Origin: DATATB01 sp036268995
GTDB lineage: Bacteria; Planctomycetota; Planctomycetia; Pirellulales; PNKZ01
Assembly: GCA_036268995.1 (NCBI GenBank)
Contig: DATATB010000099.1
Location: 46,709-110,708 of the forward strand
Length of the DNA stretch: 64,000 nucleotides
Reading direction: 5' to 3'
Part shown: one piece after another, positions 59,412 through 64,000 of the stretch
Layout: each line of letters begins with the position of its first letter
Numbering within the stretch: position 1 is the first letter of the stretch
Notes under the pieces: generated by a model
What the model saw: the letters and a program-made list of their open reading frames with translations, nothing else
Databases searched by the model: none
What the model was told of the DNA's origin: nothing
Position numbers and translations under genes: made by a program

Positions 59412-61631
59412 ATGGTTCACATGCCAATTGCAAACCGCCGCGACCGAACCCACCGGGACGGCGCGGTACCGTCGCTCCGATGGATTGTCCTGGGCGCCTG
59501 GATGCTCCTCGCTTCGACTGCCGCGGCTGAGCCGCCAGCAGGCGACAACGTGGTGCTCGTCCGCCCCACGCCGCTGCCGTTTGTCGCCGGCGAGCCGCTT
59601 TGCGCGTCGGCGCTGGTCCAGCGGCCGACGGCCTTGACGGGTCTGGTGTCGTGGACCATCGAAACGCACCGGCATCGCGGCCGACTCTGGTCGATTGCCG
59701 TCAGCCCCGATGGCCAACGATTCGCAACCGGTGGAATGGATAACGTGATCCGCCTGTGGCACGCGGCCAGCGGAAAGCTCCTGCGTATGCTGGTGGGACA
59801 GGATTATCCAGTCTATTCACTGTCCTGGTCGCCCGATGGCAAGGTGTTGGCGGCTGCCGGCTCCGTCGACGAATCGCTACGGCTGTGGGATGTAGAAACT
59901 GGTTTGCTGCTGCGCGTTTTCACCAAGTTCAAAGAATCCGTGACTCTGGTTCGCTGGTCGCCCGATGGCACTCGATTGGCCGCGGCCGGCGGTGCGAGCG
60001 GCTGGATCTGGACGTGGGATGTAGCGTCTGACGGGAGCGCGCTGCTGACCGAAGTCGGCCAGCGCGTGTCGGAATTGGATTGGTCCCCCGACGGCACTCG
60101 GTTGGCTGCCGTGATTCAATCGACGCCGGTGTCGGTGCTTGACGCTCAGACCGGGAAAAGCCTGCAAACGATTGGCGACGCGCAGGGTTCGATCTATTGT
60201 GCCAAATGGTCGCCCGATGGCACGAAGCTGGCGATCGGCGACGCGAGCGCAGCGGCCCTGTATGCCATGCCGCAAGCTTCGCCGCTATGGAAACGGCCGG
60301 GCATCAGTTGGGGCGCCGAGTGGGCGCCGGACAATCGGCGGCTGGCGATGATTCGAGCTGACGGGGTACATATTATTGCGGCCAGCGATGGTAAGACTGA
60401 AAGGACGCTCCAATATGGAACGGAAGCTCTCGTATGGCGGCCGCCCGACACGCTGGTGATGCTTCACCGGACCAGCGTTTCGCGATCTGACCCGAACACG
60501 GGACGACTCTTATCCAACCGTTTCATTGCCGGCGAACGCCCGCCGGCGTGGTCTGCGGGGCGGCCCATCGTTTCGGGCCTTGGGACAAAGACGCTCCGCG
60601 TGTGGGACCGCGCCACGGCGGCCAAGTTATTGGTTCTCGCTGGCCATACCGCGCCCGTACGTGGGGTCGCATGGCAAATCGATGGCGACATCCTGGCTTC
60701 GGCGGGCGGAGACAAGGCGATCCGGCTTTGGGACGGCAAGGATGGCAAGCTGTTGCATGTCGTGAAGGACTTGCCCGAGCCTGCGCTGAATTTAGCTTGG
60801 TCGCCCGACGGCAAGACTCTTGCCTCATCGGGGCCGGGTCACGCCGTGCGGCTGACCGGCGCCGAGGGTCAACCGCTGGGACTGCTCGACGGGCATACCA
60901 GTTCCGTGGACGCCCTGGCGTGGTCGCATCGTGGCGATCTCTTGGCGTCGGGCAGCAATGACCGGGCTGTCATCTTGTGGGACATCGGCCAAAAGAAGTT
61001 GCAACGCAAGCTCCCAGCTGCGGGCGAGGTTCGTTCCTTGGCTTTCAGCCCCAACGGCTCATTGCTGGCTTGCGGTACCACCGTTGAAGTCGTGCAATTA
61101 TGGTTCGTTGGCACTGGCAAGCCCGTGAAGAAAAACCTGATTTCTCTCGGCGGTGATCCCGCGGTCACGAGCCTCGACTGGCTCAACGATGGCCGGCTAT
61201 TACTCGTCGGCCGGCAGAGCAAGAGCCTGCAGCTCTGGGATTGGCTACGCGCGGAAGAGCTAGCGGAGTTGTGGGCCCATGCGCCGATCGAACGCGGCGA
61301 GTTCTCCCCAGACGGCTCACTGGTCATCGCCGCGGCGAAGGGTCGCACGGTCTACGTTTGGCGGCGAGTTGAGGGCGAGCTACAAGGAGCGATCGTTGAC
61401 CAGAACGATCATGTGCTGCTGGTGGACGCGCACGGCAATTATCGGCTTGATGCGTCGGCGAAACCGGACATGTTTTTCGTGGCCCAGACGGCCGAAGGCC
61501 AGCTCATGCTCACGCCGGCCGAGTTCACCGCCCGCTTCGGCTGGACGAATCATCCCGAGGCCGTCAAGTTCACCGCCAGCCGCGGCGCAGCGGCCGTTGC
61601 AGCCCCTGCTGCTGCTACGACAAGTGAGTGA
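59412..61631 (+). CDS. secreted WD40-repeat protein
   Basis: The protein has 739 residues from ATG 59412; ATG 59421 is also possible. An N-terminal hydrophobic segment (about 24-40, WIVLGAWMLLASTAAA) looks like a signal peptide. About twelve blade signatures follow: SPDGQRFATGGMDNVIRLW, WSPDGKVLAAAGSVDESLRLW, WSPDGKTLASSG, HRGDLLASGSNDRAVILW, and others. This is enough for two seven-bladed propellers in series. WD40 proteins are scaffolds for protein complexes; no enzyme domain is fused. The C-terminal Ala-rich tail overlaps the end of the convergent oxidoreductase gene by 17 bases. Confidence 0.9.
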   Translation: MVHMPIANRRDRTHRDGAVPSLRWIVLGAWMLLASTAAAEPPAGDNVVLVRPTPLPFVAGEPLCASALVQRPTALTGLVSWTIETHRHRGRLWSIAVSPDGQRFATGGMDNVIRLWHAASGKLLRMLVGQDYPVYSLSWSPDGKVLAAAGSVDESLRLWDVETGLLLRVFTKFKESVTLVRWSPDGTRLAAAGGASGWIWTWDVASDGSALLTEVGQRVSELDWSPDGTRLAAVIQSTPVSVLDAQTGKSLQTIGDAQGSIYCAKWSPDGTKLAIGDASAAALYAMPQASPLWKRPGISWGAEWAPDNRRLAMIRADGVHIIAASDGKTERTLQYGTEALVWRPPDTLVMLHRTSVSRSDPNTGRLLSNRFIAGERPPAWSAGRPIVSGLGTKTLRVWDRATAAKLLVLAGHTAPVRGVAWQIDGDILASAGGDKAIRLWDGKDGKLLHVVKDLPEPALNLAWSPDGKTLASSGPGHAVRLTGAEGQPLGLLDGHTSSVDALAWSHRGDLLASGSNDRAVILWDIGQKKLQRKLPAAGEVRSLAFSPNGSLLACGTTVEVVQLWFVGTGKPVKKNLISLGGDPAVTSLDWLNDGRLLLVGRQSKSLQLWDWLRAEELAELWAHAPIERGEFSPDGSLVIAAAKGRTVYVWRRVEGELQGAIVDQNDHVLLVDAHGNYRLDASAKPDMFFVAQTAEGQLMLTPAEFTARFGWTNHPEAVKFTASRGAAAVAAPAAATTSE

Positions 61632-62745
61632 ATGCCGGCAGCTTGACGATGCTGCCGCCCGCCAGGGCCGATTCGTGGGCGCAGAGGCCGACGCAGGTCC
61701 AGTTGGCGGATTGCACGGCATTGGGATACGGATCGCGGCCGTCGATCAGCGCTGAAAGGAACTCGTGCGCCAGGTGCGGATGCGAGCCGCCGTGGCCGGC
61801 GCCTTGCGTGAACGACAGGTGCCGATGCTCGTCGGTGTCGTACACGCCGCGCGTGGTGAAGTCGCGAATCTCTTCGGGCAGCAAATGCGCGTAGTCGGGC
61901 ACCTGCACCCGCTGCGGGATTTGCGGCTCGGGCCGCTTGGCCGTGTGCAGCACGGGCGATTCGCCTTCGACCAGCGGCCACTCATACGACTTGCGCACGC
62001 CGTACACATTGAAGCTCTCGCGATATTGCCGCGCCGTGTCGAACAGCGAGCGGTAGATCCGGGCCGACACATCCGAGTCCTTGAGCTTGATGTGGGTGCT
62101 CTCGACGGCAAATGGCGACTGGTACTTGCCGATCAGCTCCTCGCGGATCGTGCCGGAGCCGAAACAGGAAACATAGTCCGCTTCGGCACGCGTTAGCGCC
62201 AGGCACGGGCCGACGCAATGCGTGGCGTAGTGCATCGGCGGCAAGCCGGGCCAGTAGTTCGGCCAACCGTCCATGTCCTGCTGATGGCTGGCTTCGAGGA
62301 ACTGGATTTTGCCCAGCTCGCCGGCGACATACAGCTCGCGCACGAACAAAAACTCGCGGCTGTAGACGACCGTTTCCATCATCATGTACTTCAAGCCGGT
62401 CTGCTGGCACAGCTCGACGATCTGCCGGCAATCGTCGACGGAAGTGGCCATCGGCACCGTGCAGGCCACGTGCTTGCCGGCACGCAGCGCGGCGATCGAC
62501 TGCCGGGCATGATCGGGAATCGGCGTGTTGATGTGTACCGCATCGACGTTCGGATCGGCCAGCAACTGATCGAAATCGGTATAGCGCTGGGGGATTTCGA
62601 AGGCATCGGCCAGTTGCTCCAGCTTGTCGCGATTGCGCTGGCACAGGGCAACCAATTCTGCGTTGGGATGCCGCTTGTAGATCGGAATGAACTCGGCGCC
62701 GAAACCCAGCCCGACAATGGCAACCTTGATTTTTCGTTGGCTCAT
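61615..62745 (-). CDS. cytosolic Gfo/Idh/MocA-family oxidoreductase
   Basis: The protein has 376 residues without leader peptide, unlike the other two family members in the window. IKVAIVGLGFGAEFIPIYKR is the NAD(P) Rossmann motif. The usual EKP triplet is replaced by CTVPMATSVDD, so the catalytic-region Lys is missing there. The C-terminal domain contains HQQDMDGWPNYWPGLPPMHY and GAGHGGSHPHLAHEFLSAL, the latter rich in His. The family oxidises or reduces sugars and cyclitols; absence of the Lys may mean a changed reaction. It is convergent with the WD40 gene (17-base overlap). Confidence 0.88.
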   Translation of the reverse strand: MSQRKIKVAIVGLGFGAEFIPIYKRHPNAELVALCQRNRDKLEQLADAFEIPQRYTDFDQLLADPNVDAVHINTPIPDHARQSIAALRAGKHVACTVPMATSVDDCRQIVELCQQTGLKYMMMETVVYSREFLFVRELYVAGELGKIQFLEASHQQDMDGWPNYWPGLPPMHYATHCVGPCLALTRAEADYVSCFGSGTIREELIGKYQSPFAVESTHIKLKDSDVSARIYRSLFDTARQYRESFNVYGVRKSYEWPLVEGESPVLHTAKRPEPQIPQRVQVPDYAHLLPEEIRDFTTRGVYDTDEHRHLSFTQGAGHGGSHPHLAHEFLSALIDGRDPYPNAVQSANWTCVGLCAHESALAGGSIVKLPAFTHLS

Positions 62746-63071
62746 CGTGGTCTCGCCTTTTGAAGCAGTTCGGCCGAAAGGCCGCGCGTGCGCAGCAGGC
62801 AGGTGGCGCGCATTTGCAGCAGCCCACGATCGCGGGGCACGAAGCAGATTGCCGGCGACCAGGGCCGGCGGTCACGAAGCCGCAGGCGGCCACCGCCTTG
62901 CTGTTGGCGGCCGGCGTTCGGCGGAAAGCCGCGATTCTAGAAAAGCCCAGCGGCGATTACCACCTGCTGGCAATAAAAAAGCCCGCGTGGGCGGCCGATG
63001 AGCGAAGGCTCTTGCGGCTGCGGTGCTCGTGGTCGTGGTCGCTGGAGATGACCACGCGCAGCCGGTAGGCA
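62746..63071. other. intergenic region without recognisable gene
   Basis: A 326-base stretch between the tiny membrane protein gene and the oxidoreductase start. It contains GC-rich inverted segments (for example GCCGGCGACCAGGGCCGGC near 62850), but no convincing ORF, terminator T-run or RNA signature. Confidence 0.5.
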
Positions 63072-63215
63072 TCATCGCGAGAATACCGGGTTCGGCTCGT
63101 CGCCGGCCCCCGGCTGATCGTCGCTGCTGCAGCCATAACTGAGCATGGCAATCACCAGCGCTCCTAGGAACATAACAATTAACAAAACCTTGAGACCATC
63201 GTTCTGTTGCGACAT
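63072..63215 (-). CDS. 47-residue membrane or lipoprotein-like small protein
   Basis: The ORF starts at ATG 63215 and stops at TGA 63072-63074. After a polar start (MSQQNDGLK) there is one hydrophobic segment (VLLIVMFLGALVIAMLS) directly followed by YGCSSDDQPGAGDEPNPVF. The Cys after LSYG resembles a weak lipoprotein signal, though the -3 position is Ser. It is too short for family assignment. The clean signal-like structure and acidic tail make a real small gene likely. Confidence 0.55.
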   Translation of the reverse strand: MSQQNDGLKVLLIVMFLGALVIAMLSYGCSSDDQPGAGDEPNPVFSR

Positions 63216-63366
63216 GGCTGCCACCCCATCCGCATTTGGCGTACTACCCCCGCAGACTAACTATCTTAGTAACATAAGCTCCGTTGGGCAACGGTCCGCC
63301 GGTCGCCGCTCAGGGGTCGGAGGCGATCTGTTCGGCAATTCCGAAAGACGTCCGAGTGGGCGACTT

Positions 63367-64000
63367 TTAGGCAAACAGCATCGCCAGGGGACGCCCGTGG
63401 TCGGTGATCGGCACCGGCCGGTCGCCGGCATATAAGTCTTTCGCCGGATCGATCTTTAGCGCGGTATGAATGGTCGCGTGCCAGTCGGGAACGGAGATGG
63501 GCGTTGAAATCGGCTGTTTGCCCAAGTCGTCGGTCGCACCGATCGCCTGGCCGCTGCGCAGGCCGCCGCCGAACAATACCGTGCTAAAGGCCGACGATTG
63601 GTGTCCGCGTCCTCCCTGGCCGTCGAAGTGGGCCGGCCGGCCAAACTCGGTGGCCACGACCACCAAAGTCGAGTCGAGAAGTTTTTGCCGTTCGAGATCG
63701 GCGACCAGCGCGCTGAGTCCGACATCCAGGCTGGCGATCAGTCGATGTTGTTCGCGCTGCCCGTGAGCATGGGTGTCCCAGCCGGTGCCATTGATGAAGT
63801 TCAAATTAAACGACACCTCGACCCAGCGCACGCCGGCTTGAACCAAGCGCCGGGCCAGCAGGCAGCGCTGGCCGAATTCGTCGCCATAGCGATTGCGCAG
63901 CGAGGCGGGCTCGCGGCTCAACTCGAAAGCCCGCCCGAACTCCGGCCCACCCAAACGCAGCGATTGTTCGATTGCCGCATCATAGTCGACCCAGGCTGTG
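63367..64000 (-). CDS. DUF1501 protein, 3' part (runs off the window)
   Basis: The frame is open from the window end to the stop at 63367-63369 and encodes the last ~210 residues of a DUF1501 protein. VEVSFNLNFINGTGWDTHAH, VVVATEFGRPAHFDGQGG and GRGHQSSAFSTVLFGGGL are the conserved C-terminal metal-site regions of this sulfatase-like family. The N-terminal half lies beyond the window, as does the PSD1 partner gene that usually stands upstream of it. It is the third DUF1501 gene in the window. Confidence 0.92.
   Translation of the reverse strand, partial: TAWVDYDAAIEQSLRLGGPEFGRAFELSREPASLRNRYGDEFGQRCLLARRLVQAGVRWVEVSFNLNFINGTGWDTHAHGQREQHRLIASLDVGLSALVADLERQKLLDSTLVVVATEFGRPAHFDGQGGRGHQSSAFSTVLFGGGLRSGQAIGATDDLGKQPISTPISVPDWHATIHTALKIDPAKDLYAGDRPVPITDHGRPLAMLFA

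Overview
The window reads as chromosomal DNA of a high-GC planctomycete, most like the Pirellulales/Planctomycetia. The strongest indicators are the lineage-typical pairing of a secreted PSCyt1-PSCyt2-PSD1 cytochrome protein with DUF1501 proteins, a DUF1080 protein, several exported Gfo/Idh/MocA oxidoreductases with twin-arginine leaders, a DUF11-repeat surface protein, LRR and WD40 proteins, and short Zn-ribbon proteins. All assignments come from reading the sequence; no database search was run.

Layout. 1-144 is the end of a XerC/XerD-type recombinase. 333-3843 (minus) is an unfamiliar operon: a Pro-rich ORF split by an in-frame TGA, a protein with an HEXXH motif, and a membrane-anchored LRR protein. 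4339-9358 holds a Cys-rich protein, an ArsR/SRPBCC pair with a palindromic operator, a frameshifted secreted alpha/beta hydrolase and a large APC-type permease. 9801-11426 is the most unusual stretch: the tmRNA gene ssrA, two overlapping small TIR-domain genes, and a second copy of the ssrA promoter and 5' part beyond them. 11708-18076 is the PSD1/DUF1501 cluster. 18172-25497 holds an RluA-type synthase, an oxidoreductase, an SDR, a DUF11 protein and an epimerase. 25593-32285 holds a secreted hydrolase divergent from a tight four-gene set (NupG-like permease, ApbE, Gfo/Idh, nitrilase). 32319-40940 holds DUF1080, a fatty acid desaturase and two ABC systems. 41209-48133 holds ogt, an aminotransferase, a very charged disordered protein and two adjacent genes equivalent to the two halves of cyanobacterial AgrE/ArgZ (arginine to ornithine to proline). 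48141-57103 holds a frameshifted nuclease, class III fructose-1,6-bisphosphatase with a glycosidase-like partner, YheT- and EcsC-like proteins, a Uma2 nuclease, a hicAB module with frameshifted hicA, and a hemolysin-III protein. 57311-64000 holds a secreted FAD oxidoreductase, a WD40 protein, a Gfo/Idh enzyme, a tiny membrane protein and the 3' part of another DUF1501 gene.

Several families of imperfect palindromic repeats lie between genes, often touching the stop codon of a neighbouring gene. Three genes need a one-register frame change to read through, and one carries an in-frame stop. At least hicA is explained by one extra G in a G4 run, so either recent decay or assembly indels are possible. 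The candidate new biology is (i) the TIR pair embedded in a duplicated ssrA segment, (ii) the HEXXH/LRR operon, and (iii) the split AgrE-type arginine catabolic pair.
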